Assembly: GCA_021397835.1 (NCBI GenBank)
Contig: JAJFZO010000191.1
Location: forward strand, 1,803,001-1,867,000
DNA length: 64,000 nucleotides
Reading direction: 5' to 3'
From: Moringa oleifera
Lineage: Eukaryota > Streptophyta > Magnoliopsida > Brassicales > Moringaceae
Part shown: positions 44,178 through 56,882 of the stretch, piece by piece
How the letters are laid out: the number at the start of each line of letters is the position of its first letter
How positions within the stretch are numbered: the first letter of the stretch is position 1
Position numbers and translations under genes: made by a program
Notes under the pieces: model-generated
The model's input: the letters and a program-made list of their open reading frames with translations, nothing else
Told to the model about the DNA's origin: nothing
Databases searched by the model: none

Positions 44178-47100
44178 ATGGAGACCAGTAGCAGTTCAAA
44201 GATGAAGAGGATGATACTGCATGATGCTGTGATAGTTACAATGGATCCCGAAACGAGAGTATTTAGAAACGGCGCGATTGTTATCGAGCAAGATAAAATT
44301 AAAGATATTGGTCAATCTCCGGATATTCTTTACCGATTCGCTGCTATCGCTGATCAAATAATCGATCTCCACGGCCAACTTGTACTGCCTGGTGCTTTCC
44401 TCTCTCTCTCTCCCTCCCTCTCTTCTCTGTCTCATTTACTCCATCGTTTTCTTCTTTGTATTTAGCTAATTTCTTTGCTAGTTTGCTGATGGTAGCTGCA
44501 ATTTGGATTTCAATAATTTAGTTACGGTTTGGTTATTTTGACTTCGAATCTTTGGTACTTCTTGGTTAGCAGTTGGAAATGCTTACTGATCTAGAAAACT
44601 TGCAATTAGTGCTCTCCCAACAGAACTCTGGAATATTCAACTTTTTTCATGTTTCATGAGGTATCAAATGCGAAAGCCATTTTGATATAAAGGAGAGTGT
44701 CGTTTTATTTTAAATTTTTTAAAGCTGTCAAACGGTTCATTAGCTACAAACTGTGAAGATCATACCTAAACTAACAGTATGGTTGTTGCCAATAGGATTC
44801 ATCAACACACATGTCCATACCTCTCAACAGCTCGCGAGAGGGATCGCAGATGATGTTGATTTGATGGCATGGTTGCACAATCGCATCTGGCCATATGAAT
44901 CTAACATGACTGAAGAGGATTCATATGTTTCCACTTTACTTTGTGGAATAGAACTTATTCACTCTGGTGTAAGTACCATGGGCGGTGTTGTTTATGTGAT
45001 TTCCTTCTCTCCTACAATGAGTCAGATTTAAAAACCGTACAGTTGAAGGAACTTTTTGGACCAGGTAACATGTTTTGCTGAAGCAGGAGGACAGCATGTG
45101 ACAGGAATGGCAAGGGCGGTTGAGTTGCTGGGCTTACGAGCATGCTTAACTCAGTCCATTATGGATTCTGGTGAAGGACTACCGGAATCTTGGGGCAGTC
45201 GAACCACGGATGACTGTATTCAGGTTGAGGATAGATTTGATATTTTTTTGAATGACATTTGCACTTCTTGAAATCTGGATGGGCTTTAATGACTTAGTCC
45301 TTTTGTGTACCAGTATCCAGTGAGTCCTAAAACTTGCTAATATTTTTATTTGTTGCTGCATGTTGTTGAAAGAAAAGGAAGGCATCTCTGTAAATATCTG
45401 ATTGTAAAGTTCAAGATACTAACTTGTTTTATTTGTATGTTGATCTTGCTTTTTTGATGACGATGAGAATTTTATTGTGTGACAGCCCTTGACATCTGAT
45501 GTGCTTTTGAACATCATGACTAAATCCTTTAAATTAAATTTAATTTACTTATTCATGCATATTAACTTAGAGTTCTAATCATTTTTAAATTTCAGAAAGT
45601 CTTCTGATGATCAAAGCTATTTTACTGAATTTGATGGCACAGAATCAGAAAGAGCTCTTCAAGAAGCACCATGATACAGCAGATGGGCGCATTAGAGTCT
45701 GGCTTGGAATTAGGCAAATTATGAACTCAACTGATCGTTTACTACTTGAAACAAGCGACACAGCTAGAGAATTGCAAACCGGAATCCACATGGTAATTCT
45801 CTGTCTCTATCTTTCCTTCCATTGTAGACAAAGGTACAATTCTTATGGATTCGTAATCTGGTAAATTTATTATTTAATGCTAAAACTTCATTGTTAAATG
45901 GAAAACCTGTTAATTCATGTTGTGGAAGAATCTGCTTGCTGAATGCTGAATGATTTTAACTCTTTTCTTCCCACATAAAGCATGTCGCAGAGATACCCTA
46001 TGAGAATCAAGTTGTGATCGATACTCGAAAAATTGATCATGGGACAGTGACATACTTGGACAAGATAGGGTTCCTGCAAAGCAACTTGCTGGCAGCTCAT
46101 ACAGTTCGGGTCAATGATACTGAGGTGAACTGCCAGTGTCATCCATATTTTTGTCTCTAGCTAATTCTTATTGCATGTTGATTTGTTGAGTGTGATCATG
46201 TTGTTTCTAGATTGGTTTTCTTTCAAAGGCTGGTGTGAAAGTGTCTCATTGTCCTGCTTCTGCTATGCGAATGCTTGGATCTGCACCCATCAAAGAGATG
46301 CTTGATGCTGGTATCTGTGTCTCTTTGGGAACGGATGGAGCGCCATCAAATAATAGAATGAGCATTGGTTCGTATGTACTATTTTTATTATGTCATGTTT
46401 ATAATACCATTACACTGTAGTGGTTTGTTTTCTTTGAACCTTTTCTGTTCAGGAGGTCTCACTTCTCGTGGACACCAACTAAGAGGAATGTATTGGTAAT
46501 TTTATAAGTGACTTGCAAGATATTTGAACCTGAGACGCAAAGTGAGAGTTTATTTGGGGATGGTGTGTCAGATTTCGTGACTTCCACATAACTTAGATGG
46601 TTTTCTAATAACCATTTGGAAAGCTGTTATGACCACTGGATTAGATCATCAGTAAAGCTATTTGATGAGCAGCAAGTGTGCTATGACTGCTCATTTGAAA
46701 AGGTGAGATCTAATAATTTGTTCTTGCCTGTTTGCAGTTGATGAGATGTACCTAGCTTCTTTGATAAACAAAGGCTGGAAAGGCCATTCAAGGGAAACAC
46801 CTGATCCAACAGCCTTCCCTGCTGAAACAGTTCTCAGAATGGCAACAATAGATGGTGCAAAATCAGTTCTCTGGGAGAATGAGATAGGTTCACTTGAGGT
46901 TGGGAAAAAGGTCAGACAACTGGATAAGATTATTTTTCTTTCTAATTTGATCAATATGCCAAAATTAATTTATAAATGTCTCTGGTTTAGTGCCTTGTTG
47001 TTGTCCTCTTGCCCTCTGATTTTCTGATGCTTTGAAGTACTTTTTCTGATTCATTTCTCCTAATGATTTGTTTTTGACTAAAAGTTAGTAAAGAAGCGAA

Positions 47101-49710
47101 ATGTTTCTTCTTGTGAACAAATCATGAAACATTGGATGGAATGCATGTCCATAAATTTGATATATGAAGCAAATGGCTTTTCTGGCCTTTCTGTCCTTTC
47201 CATTAGTTACTATTTCAAATATTTTGGTGAATTATTCCTTCCTATTTTTTCCTTTAATGGACAGAGCGAGGGGAAGAAGAAAATGGCACTCTCTATCATT
47301 TTTGTGAAAGCCTGTCAAGTAGTAAATGTTAGGTTCCCCAGTTAAACAAAAAAACTATTTCCCCAATTAAAGTCTAAATAATTTCCAAATAATGATAGTA
47401 AAACAATTGCTTCAAATCCTGTTGCAAACTTTCTTGACGTTTGCTGCAGAAACACCTTCATTTCACCATCAATCTAGATTTTGGAATCTTATTCTCTAGT
47501 TGGTTAGTTATTGGATCTTCTTCATGATTCTTTAGACAATTGATGCTGATTGATGTTTGTGTCCTTATATGATAGGCTGACATGGTTGTTGTCAATCCTC
47601 TCATTTGGCCTATGGTTCCTGTCCATGACTGGTATGACACCATCCTTTATATATATATATATATATATTATGCTTTGAGTTTTGCTGATTTATGCTCAAT
47701 CTTTTTTCATTCTTTCATAACTTTGTTTGACAATTTTCCGATGGGTTTTGAAAGTCTGTGAAATATATATTATTTCTTTAAAGTTGTGAAGCTGGTGACA
47801 CTAATGATAGGCTACTCTATGTTCATTGCCCTTGATTAGATCAGTTGCCTCTTGCTGCGGTCTTCCCTTTGTTTCATCATATGTTAGCCACTAAATTAAC
47901 GTCAGTGAATGGATTCATTTTTTGCTCTCTTTGCAGCATTTCCAGCCTGGTGTATTGCATGCGAACTGAGAACATTGTCTCTGTAATGTGCAACGGACAG
48001 TGGATAATGATGGATAAGAAGATTCTGAATGTTGACGAGGTATTTATATCATATGATAGATAATTTCTTTTGTTGGCACTTCCTATTTGTGGTCAGAGTT
48101 ACAATTAAGCAAGATATTGATGCTTATGCTCATTCTAGTTTAGCAAACATCTGGTCTAAGTTTCACTATTGTTATCTTGCATGTTGAGAAGTACAGCACC
48201 AGGTTGAGGTTGGCAATTGGTCAGGCTCGCTGAGCTGCTGAGCTGATTTGGCTAAAGCACCTCAGTCTTTTGACTAGTTAACCCCTGGGGTTTGGACTGA
48301 TCTATAAAATGGGTGGCCCTTGGCAGTATCTGTGTGCTTGGCCTATGGATCTCATCCAGGCCAGCCTTATAGTGAACCATTTTTCTTTAAAAAAGAAATA
48401 ATTAATATAAAAAAATTTAGACAAAAAGAAGTGCGTAAATTGTAGACTAAAGAATTAGAGAAAACATTGAAGTTTAACGTAAAACTTCATCTATGGAAGC
48501 ATGATAACAAATAACTAAATTTAAGAAATACTTAAAAAATTGGGAAACTCTTCCATGAAAAAAAGTTTTATTTTTCTGCATTTTTGGGGTACCATGATAT
48601 TTAATTTTTCTACATTTTTGGGGTTCTATGATACTTTATTTTTCCTTTTCTGTTTGATGTTTCCACTGATATTGAAATTATTCAAAAAATTATGTTTCCA
48701 CAATTCGGTAACGCTGATTTTGAATTGATTGGAAATATTTATACTTTCACATTTTAAAAGAAAATTTATTTTCTTTCCATTGTGGTTTAATATGGTCCTA
48801 TGTCATATATAAACTATCACACGCATTCAAGATATGTAAGCTGAATATTGTCTATGGTGTCAAGTCTAACTCAATGAAAAGATCATGACCCTTGCTTTAA
48901 TTCCTGGCTTGGTCTTGCTGTCTTCTCACGGTGTTCTTATAGGCTAACTTAAATATCAGTTTTTTGTTAATATAGTAAAAATAAAGATGAAGAATATCAG
49001 AAACTGAACGCTTGAAAATTTAAATAAAAATTTTAGTTTATTTATATGTAATAGAAACGTAAAGATATTTGGATTTTACAGATCCAACAAGCTAGCTTAT
49101 GAAGTAACTTGTTTTGCCTCTCTTGGCCTTTTGCGAATTGGCTTTGAACATAGAACAAACTCAGCTCAATTTTTAAACAGACTGTTGAATTAGAACCTGT
49201 GCTTGATCCAAACACAGGTCTGCTCTTAGTCCCAAGCTTTTTGAGGAGCACTAATATTTTTAGAACTAGTTGGATTTGTTGAGCTGGACTCTCTGTTACT
49301 TATTCATTTTCTTAAAATATTAGAAGAAAATGACTCAATATACCAGTTATTCTATTTTATTGGTCTATACAGAATTTCAGATTAGCTAAAATTGAAAATC
49401 AAGGGCTAAATGCCGACTTGTCTGGATTTCAAGCCGAGTCAAAACCTGTCAGCCCTGAAAACAGTATTGTTTTGTTTGCCATGATATGTTATATGCTTGA
49501 CATGCTGACCTTGAGAAGCTTGCAGTTTCAAATAGCATATCAATGTTGATCATTATCTTGATTACCGTATTATCTTTTATGATGTTGATTACTTTAGTGA
49601 TGCAAATTGTAACTGGACAGGGTGAAATTATTTGGAGGGCAAAAGAGGCTTCTCATGAGCTTCTAAAGAGAGCAGGCATCAAAGTACCAAACAGAATGAA
49701 TGTCTTATGA
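44178..49710 (+). CDS. Metal-dependent amidohydrolase, MTA/SAH-deaminase type
   Basis: Ten exons (44178-44391, 44796-44968, 45065-45223, 45643-45792, 45981-46124, 46211-46367, 46738-46910, 47576-47631, 47937-48039, 49621-49710) join in frame to 472 residues. The TIM-barrel amidohydrolase metal ligands are visible: [16 protein letters not shown] (His77, His79), HVAE (His233), LLAAHTV (His272) and [13 protein letters not shown] (Asp322). [16 protein letters not shown] is the usual loop before the last ligand, and the C-terminal beta-sandwich part includes [11 protein letters not shown]. This is the TrzA/AtzA/SsnA group, annotated in plants as 5-methylthioadenosine/S-adenosylhomocysteine deaminase; the true substrate is not shown by sequence. 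No transit peptide is evident. The exon 4 acceptor could shift six bases without changing frame. Intron 9 is 1.6 kb. Confidence 0.9.
47648..47669. repeat. (AT)n microsatellite in amidohydrolase intron 8
   Basis: Pure AT dinucleotide run starting 15 bases after the exon 8 donor at 47632. Confidence 0.85.
48568..48640. repeat. Short tandem duplication in amidohydrolase intron 9
   Basis: Two imperfect copies of about 36 bases share the core catttttggggt and then a tgata-type end, first at about 48568-48602 and then at about 48605-48640. No function is evident. Confidence 0.6.
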
Positions 49711-51923
49711 TAGCTTTTCCTGATGATTTTTAGTCAAAAAGAAGGGACTGAGGAAGACAGGAAGCTCCAAAACGATGTTACATAGGCTTCTTTTATCTTT
49801 GCCTGTTGGATCAGCAGGTACTACCTCACATTACCATACGCAGTTATGGCGCTAGCCTGTTAAAAGAGATCAATCCCGTCTTGAAACAGTTATGGACCTG
49901 TTTCTGTAAATTGTTTTGTTCCCTTTAGAGGTCAAAGTCATAAAAGTTGAAACCATAAAATACCAAAAGCAAACTTCTGAATAATTATAAGAATTGCAAA
50001 TAACAAACTCAAGATTTTGACTCTATTAGCACTCCAAGACTCTGATTAGTTTAACAGAACCTAATTTTTAAAATTTTATTCTCAAATGATAACTCTCTTT
50101 TTTTCTTCCATTGCACCTTCTAGAGTTTTCACCGTAAGTTTCATGCAAGTGAAGTAAAATTGAAAAATCTGAAACTATCAAAAATGCAAATTTGACACAC
50201 AAGCTGCTAAGAGGATACAAATCTGAAAATATAAACTGAAAGAAAAACTAATAACAATGGTGAAGGTGAAATTTCAATAAGATTCCAATTTTAATTGAAA
50301 TTTTAAGTTATTTTTTTCTGGAGATTCTATAATTGCATTAAAATTCTAGGGAGAAAGAACAGCCAGAAGGGGCAACCACAGTGAGAGAAGTTGGCACATT
50401 TAGGACTCTTTGTTTCCTAGGCTAATGTACCTAACCTAAATTGAGGTTACTATGGGCAGTGCCCTATGCCTTCTCACATTTACCAAAAAGGTAGTCAATC
50501 TTGAGTAATATTTTTTTTGTCATCCATTACCAAATCCAACCCAAAGATTCAACTCAAATTCAATTAAAATATATTTAATTAAATTCATTCTAAATTCGTT
50601 TATAATTATTTTTACATATTTCAAATTTGTTCACACTGCTTTATTATATTTATATATATTTTGTAGGTTAAATATTTATTTATTTACTTATTTAATGTAA
50701 TTAAATTTTAAAATAAATCAAAAATTATATATTTTGTATTAATTAAATAAAAATTTAAATTTAAAAAATGAATATAATCAAATTTAAATGATAAGCTTAA
50801 TATAATTAAATTTTAAATAAAAACTTAAAATATTAATACAATTATATGAACAAGACTTAAACTCAAAAATTGATCCCAGTATTAAATGTTAAATTCAAAC
50901 TCATCTCATTAAAGTTTAACAGTATAAACTGACCTATTGCCATTCTTATTGTCACATATCTTAAATTCTCACATTTTAAATGTGGAATTCATTTAGTTAT
51001 GCTAAAAAAAATAGAAAATAAGATACAAAATCACCTTCATCAACTCTTAGCAGGATGCAATATTTAATTCCATAATTAAGAATGGGTATGAATGAAAAGG
51101 ATTTGTGTGAAAAGGATTTGTGTAACCATGTGCAAATGCCATCTGTATACATTAAGTTCCTCTATGCCTCCACCATATCTGCGCACCCAGAACTATTGGA
51201 GTCTACCAAGGGACAAATCAAATGTATCACTCAACAGGCCCCAGTAACTGAAAATCATTCATCTTATTTACTCCCGATGTAACTGGAAAGTAGTTTTCCT
51301 TTCTTTTTTGGCAGGGCTTGGTGAGGGCAAGTACTTTCCTCATTTGATATTCTCTACCAGCATCATTTTCAGAATGCAATTGACTAGATCATGTGTATAG
51401 TTTTAAATACTTTGCCAAAAGAATTTGTGGAAACTACAAGTCATATTCCTAATCCTGTGAATAAATATGAGAGCATCACATTTTTAACTAAGCAAAAAAG
51501 AAAAACTTTAAAAAAAAAAAGAAAAAAAAAAAGAGAGGAATCATGGTGATAATACATACTGCAGAATCCCTGTGTGGCAATGCTAATTACTTGGGAGATT
51601 GAGATGAACTGCTCATTGAACAAATGCAAAAGGATTTTCTACCTATGTTTTCCTTGTGGGGAAGCAATTAACTCGAATCACAATGTAACTAATAATAGTT
51701 ATTGACAGCATCAAACATCAAATGAGTAAAGGGCCAGAGACACAAACAGGTGAGGATCAAATAATAAAAAAAAAAATTCACCTGGCTCTTGTTCCCATAA
51801 AGCTGAACAATGAACAGAAATGCCTCTGCAAGTCTGCTTCGCTCTAAGTTACAGTGTCAGATGTGTGCATTCTTTCATGCACACTTAGAGCTTCTATCAG
51901 CAGGCATAGATCCTTCATAGTTG
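49711..51923. other. Convergent spacer, amidohydrolase to DABB gene
   Basis: 3' flanks of two convergent genes, with an A/T-rich core at 50560-50900. A 15-base motif (gaaaaggatttgtgt) is repeated twice in tandem at about 51093-51122 within a 66-codon frame (51082-51282) that has no recognisable domain. I see no gene. Confidence 0.5.
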
Positions 51924-54900
51924 CTACATGATATCGGTGCTCACTGGATCAACAGAGAAGTGAATGATAAGCGCTCTCCTTGTGATTTGCTGGAATTTAG
52001 ACTTCCACATCTGTTATAGCAAACCAAAGACCATTCAAGTCTTGTCAATCCCTTCATCATTACAGAAGATTTTATTTGAATAAAGAAGATACGTACTAGC
52101 TACTACTTCAATTTTGTCTCTGTAAATGTTTTCCGCATTTTCACAGAAATCTTAGGTCTTGCCAGTGTTGACCGTAGCAACATACAGAATATAAACTAGA
52201 ATTCAACTAGCAGAGAATCATTAATAGAAAGTTGTAACAAATCAACAACTACAATTTTGAAACAAAGAGATTTTATCGTTTTCAAGGCAGGAACTACATC
52301 CATAATCATTTCTCAACCAGGTGGAAAAACCATTTTTTCATCTAACCTACGCACAATGTGGAAGGATGTTGAATCTAGAAGATGCCATAAAGCATAAACA
52401 GGTAACAAGAGGACATGCATGCAAGGCAGATATTAGAATATCATCATTGCCTCGAGCTTCTTACATCTTTGTACTCTGAGCTTCCCACAAATATCTCAAA
52501 GGCCTCAACTGCAAAGCGTAGCACTATTCAGCAGTCAAGAGAACAGAAATTCAAAATTATCACATTTTATAAACCATAAAAGGGACATACATGATCGAAA
52601 TCTTGTCACCACCGCATGTGTATATCCCTCACTGCAGTTATTAAAATTTGCACCTGGGGATAGAAGTATACCAATGAGAAATAGCACTCAATCAACCATA
52701 GGATGAGAAAAAGCTTTGAATTTCTTTCAGCTTGACTGTCATTTATAAATGCAAGGAAGAGCATGTTTTAATAATTTGACAACTTAAATTCACCATGTAC
52801 TTTGCCAGTTGAACTCTCCAGAATGGTTACCAATAATAAATGAACCAATGACTAAACAATCAAATTTTGCCTATTTTTTTCAAATGCACCTTGAGTAGAT
52901 TGGACAATTAAGGATGGAAATGCTGAGGTCAGCTTCTCAAAAGATGCCAATGCATTTTCTACAGGTGCACCAAATGCACTCTCAGCAAATGCAAGTAGAA
53001 GCACAAATTCTTCACCGTAGTTGAACTCCTGTCATCAAAAATAACTCCACAAATTCAGAAGTCACCAGCTGAAGGGACAAGACTTGCGGAATATAATTTA
53101 AACTTCAATGGAAGGTAAAAAATGGATGTTCATGGGCTCAAATGTATAATACCCAAAATAAATGAAAGTCAAGCATCAACTGCCGTATAGCATTTTTTTT
53201 TCAAAAACAAAATTTGAAGCATGAGAATATTTTTCTGCATTGACGTGATTATAAGTGATTGGTGGGAGACACTAAACAGCATGGAAAAGACAACTAAAAG
53301 AAACAGAGAGTTTCTATTTCAGAAACATGAAAATTATTATAGTCCAACTGTTAACTAAAATTTTCAAATTGCTAAGGCATTTCTACTAACCTCGCCTTTA
53401 CGGAATATTGGGAGTATATCATCTTCAACCTCTGATTCATAGTCCACATTAATTAAACCCTGTTAGATGGAGTAAACCTAAGTACAATAAGTAGCACATA
53501 CCTCGAACAAAGAAATAGAAGTTTAAGAGCTATTGAGTGTTGGCGTTTACATGTCAGGGCATACATGGCAGTACGGCGTTACATGCTTCTTGAGAACTTC
53601 AAGATAGAAAGGATTCTTATAGAACTTCACAAGGTCTTCCTTCCTTTGAAATCGCATGTAGACAGCATGGGTATAATTTTCTAGATTTCGATCATTGATG
53701 CGTCCTACAAGTGGCGGGACATCTATATCAGACAAAAAAGGCTCAAAGAGATGGCACGTAGTTACCCAGATATGGTCATTCAATGCACTACATCATGTAT
53801 GATTATTGATAAGGGTCTACATTTAAAGCATATCTAACAACTAAGCCACTGCCAAAGGAAGAAGTTCTAGAACTCTTAGGCAAACTTAAGCAAGAAAAAT
53901 GATTTGCGAGTTGGGGTCTGCATGAGAGGAGTTTGCTAATCAATAATATAGGACCTTTTCAGGTAAGACAGTAATCTTGGACTCACAGATGAAGACAACC
54001 AGAGGAGAAGAAGAAATATTAACAATCGTATGTAATGGTCTGATTGAAGAGATAGATTAACAATCGAATGCAATGTCCTGACTGATTTATCCACCTGATA
54101 CAGACAATCAAGCACCAGGAGATGACTTAAGTTTCTATCTTAATTACTTCCAGCAAAGTGACAGTCAAAAGAGTAAGCAAGAGACCCAGCCTACTGGCCA
54201 CTAATACCATCTGAATGCAAATTTTATAAAATGGGTGGTTGAAAATAGAAACTCACCCAAAGATATGGCAATTATGCCTCTCATTTGATACTGGGATGTA
54301 TAAAGATAATCCAGCATATCCTTCTCCTGCTCATCAGATAAATCTTCCTTCACTCTGAGTAAACATATGTGTTCTACCACTTTTCTGTAACATGTAAATA
54401 ACAGAACAACTGAATGGTGCATGCTTACATAGAGATGTGATTGACAATCTAGAATTAAACAGAAGATATTATGTATGAAGGGTGCCTAAATAGTAGCCAG
54501 AGCTCATCTTGAGAGACTTTCCTTTTCTTTAAAAAGGGAGGTGAGCAAGGAGGAGGCACAGCCAACCAATGAAACTAACCTAATAATGCTCAAATTGAAG
54601 GCCAGATCCATGTTAGTTAAAGAGAAACATAAGATCAACACAGATAAATAAACAAATAACTAATCCATCACAATCAGTTACAAGGCAACACTCAGTTCAT
54701 AACAGCATCCCCACACCAGTTGACATTTGGCTCAAGTCACAGCCCAATGCAAATATGTCAGTTCGATCTACTACTAAGCACTGAGAACCTACCATCAGCA
54801 CAATGATTGGAACCATTGAAAACATAAGTAATTGCTCTCTAGGCTCTGAATAATCATAAGTGCACAATATTTTAAGAAAATAGTAAGTGAACAGTTTAAG

Positions 54901-56226
54901 AATCATAAGTAACCTCTTCCTCTCCCTGTTAACACTGGAGTTTTGCCCCTTAGACAACGCATATATTGCTCCACAGTTCCTCCTATGGCATGAATGCATA
55001 TTCATAGCTCCATTCCATGGTGAAACAATTGCTTGAAAACAAAGGACATACATCATCAAGATTACTAAACAAATTGAATGAATGCACTCTGACAAGCACG
55101 GCTCCGAGGCCTAAAAGAAGGGAAAGAAATTCAAAGCAGCACCAAACAAAGCAGAACATTGCTAGTTCTGTTGCCAGTAAAACTGTACTAGAGAAAAAGT
55201 TAAATAGTAAAGGGCAGTAAACTCTAGAATGCCAACTGATTGCTGTTACAGATGCATATAGATGAATATACTTATATAGAACCCAGTTTGACTGTCACAA
55301 GAAGCATTCTAACTTGATTTTATTTAACTGCATTTTGTTAGCAGCCAAACTGATTTAGAATTAGAAACTGAAAGCACTGGTTAAAGAAACAGAGAGCAAA
55401 ATGATTGCTTCAAAAAAAAAAAAATGGACAGATAGCTTCAAGTACTCTGAACAAATCTAAGAACTGACTTAGATTAGCACCAAAAGCAACTAAGGCACTA
55501 GAGAGAGAGAGAGAAGGAAATTCACAGTAGGATCAGAGAATTGGAGAATATAACATTGCTTATTTTGTTGCTAGCAACAGTTACAAGAGGAAAAAAAATT
55601 AAAATAAAAGATAAAATCTAGATATCAATTGTTTGCTTTTTCACATGTGTCTATAGATGAACATACATATATAAGCCAAGTTTGGCCTTCACAAGTTAAT
55701 CCTTGCTTGATTTCATCCAACTACATTTGCTCAACAACCAAACAGATCTATAATTAGAAACTGAACGAACCGATCAAAGAAACAGGGAGTAAACTATTAC
55801 TTGAAAGAAAATGAACAAATATCATCAAGACTACTTAAACAAAGCCAATGAGTGGACTCAAACTAGCACAAAAATCCAAGGCCCAACAGGAACCAAGGGA
55901 ATTCACAGCAGGATCAGAGAACTCAACAAGAGAACTCAGAGCATAGTTGGATTAGTTGCTAGCAACACTTAACAAGAGAAAAGGCAATGAACTCCATAAT
56001 ATCAACTATTTTCTTTTCAGATATGCACGCAGATGAAGATACATATAGGTCATGAAAAAAATAATTGTAGCTTGACATTGTCTTATTACATTTTCTGAGC
56101 AGCCAAACCGAATTAGAATTTGAAACTGAACATACCGCTTGAAGAAACAGGGCGCCATAATGTACGAATTCGATTGGAAAATTTTGGAAACGAAATAGGA
56201 ATGGTGAAGGATTGACTGAACAGCAT
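51924..56226 (-). CDS. UP3: Double A/B-barrel (DABB) stress-response protein, UP3-like
   Basis: On the minus strand, nine exons (56226-56136, 55031-54914, 54384-54257, 53722-53565, 53459-53391, 53028-52890, 52653-52591, 52508-52465, 52010-51924) join in frame to 298 residues. The N-terminus MLFSQSFTIPISFPKFSNRI, rich in Ser/Phe/Arg and poor in acidic residues, looks like a plastid transit peptide. DABB domain 1 (about residues 71-165) runs from KVVEHICLLRVKEDLSDEQE to YTHAVYMRFQRKEDLVKFYK and VTPYC. Domain 2 (about 190-292) runs from EEFVLLLAFAESAFGAPVEN to GYTHAVVTRFRSFEAFEIFV and FQQITRRALIIHFSV. Two dimeric ferredoxin-like barrels in one chain match Arabidopsis UP3. Biochemical function is unknown. 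An 11-codon upstream ORF lies at 56326-56291. Intron 1 contains a triplicated repeat. The gene diverges from BAG over 656 bases. Confidence 0.88.
55026..56140. repeat. Threefold tandem repeat filling DABB intron 1
   Basis: Three diverged copies of about 365-395 bases lie end to end. An anchor (gaaactgaa) recurs at about 55363, 55756 and 56121, each followed by an aaagaaacag-type phrase (agaaacaga, agaaacagg, agaaacagg). Other shared phrases are tcatcaaga-t/c-tact, ggaattcacag-c/t-aggatcagagaa and atagatgaa-t/c-ata. The outermost copy includes the exon 1 donor, so the duplicated unit spans a splice junction. Confidence 0.75.
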
Positions 56227-56659
56227 GGTTTTATCCGACTGCAGATGATTTATGGGAGAAGTTTTGCTTTTCTCCCACAACCAAGGTCTTCTAAATTGGA
56301 GCTCTGTGAGAATTGGGAGAGGACATGCGGAGTGGTTGTGATGTTGGTAAATTGATTTCCTTCGAATAAAATGGGTGGACGAGGAAAATAATCAATATTT
56401 TGAAATTATTCGAATTTATATTGGCGCCATCTTATGGGATAATCGGCTTTCTGACGTGGCTTATTTTCATTCTTTTTCCGCCCTCTCCTTATCCTTACCA
56501 AAGTTTTAAAAATTGTGGGACCCACATAAGTTTTATTTTTAATTTAAAATATGAGAATATTGTGGGAGAAATGAAGTGACCAAAAGATGTGACAGATCAA
56601 GCCTAAACGACGTAGTGTCGCAGCACCCTATCAGCGTTTTAATGAAACGCGGGCAAACA

Positions 56660-56698
56660 GAAGCTTCCGTATATCTCCAGAATTCTTCAGGAACTTTC
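56660..56698 (+). promoter_or_regulatory. Heat-shock elements upstream of BAG
   Basis: A perfect three-module heat-shock element (TTCagGAActTTC, 56686-56698) lies 55 bases before the BAG TATA box. A further GAAgcTTC dimer sits at 56660-56667. Inverted GAA/TTC modules spaced by two bases are the binding site for trimeric heat-shock factors, so the BAG gene, and possibly the divergent DABB gene, is predicted to be heat-inducible. Confidence 0.8.
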
Positions 56699-56752
56699 AG
56701 ATTCTAATCCACCTCTCTCCTTCTTGTTATCGGAGCTCATCCACAACCTCTC

Positions 56753-56760
56753 TATAAAAA
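56753..56760 (+). promoter_or_regulatory. TATA box of the BAG gene
   Basis: TATAAAAA lies 123 bases upstream of the BAG ATG, predicting a leader of roughly 90-95 bases. It stands just downstream of the heat-shock elements. Confidence 0.75.
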
Positions 56761-56882
56761 CTTCTGAGGCCATCTATTTCTCCATTCAGACGAAGAAAAA
56801 GCGAAAGGCGTTTCCTAATTTTTCAAGAAGATCCTTTTAAACGCTCTCGTTTTCCCACAGAAGTTCTCTGATTAATCAGCGG

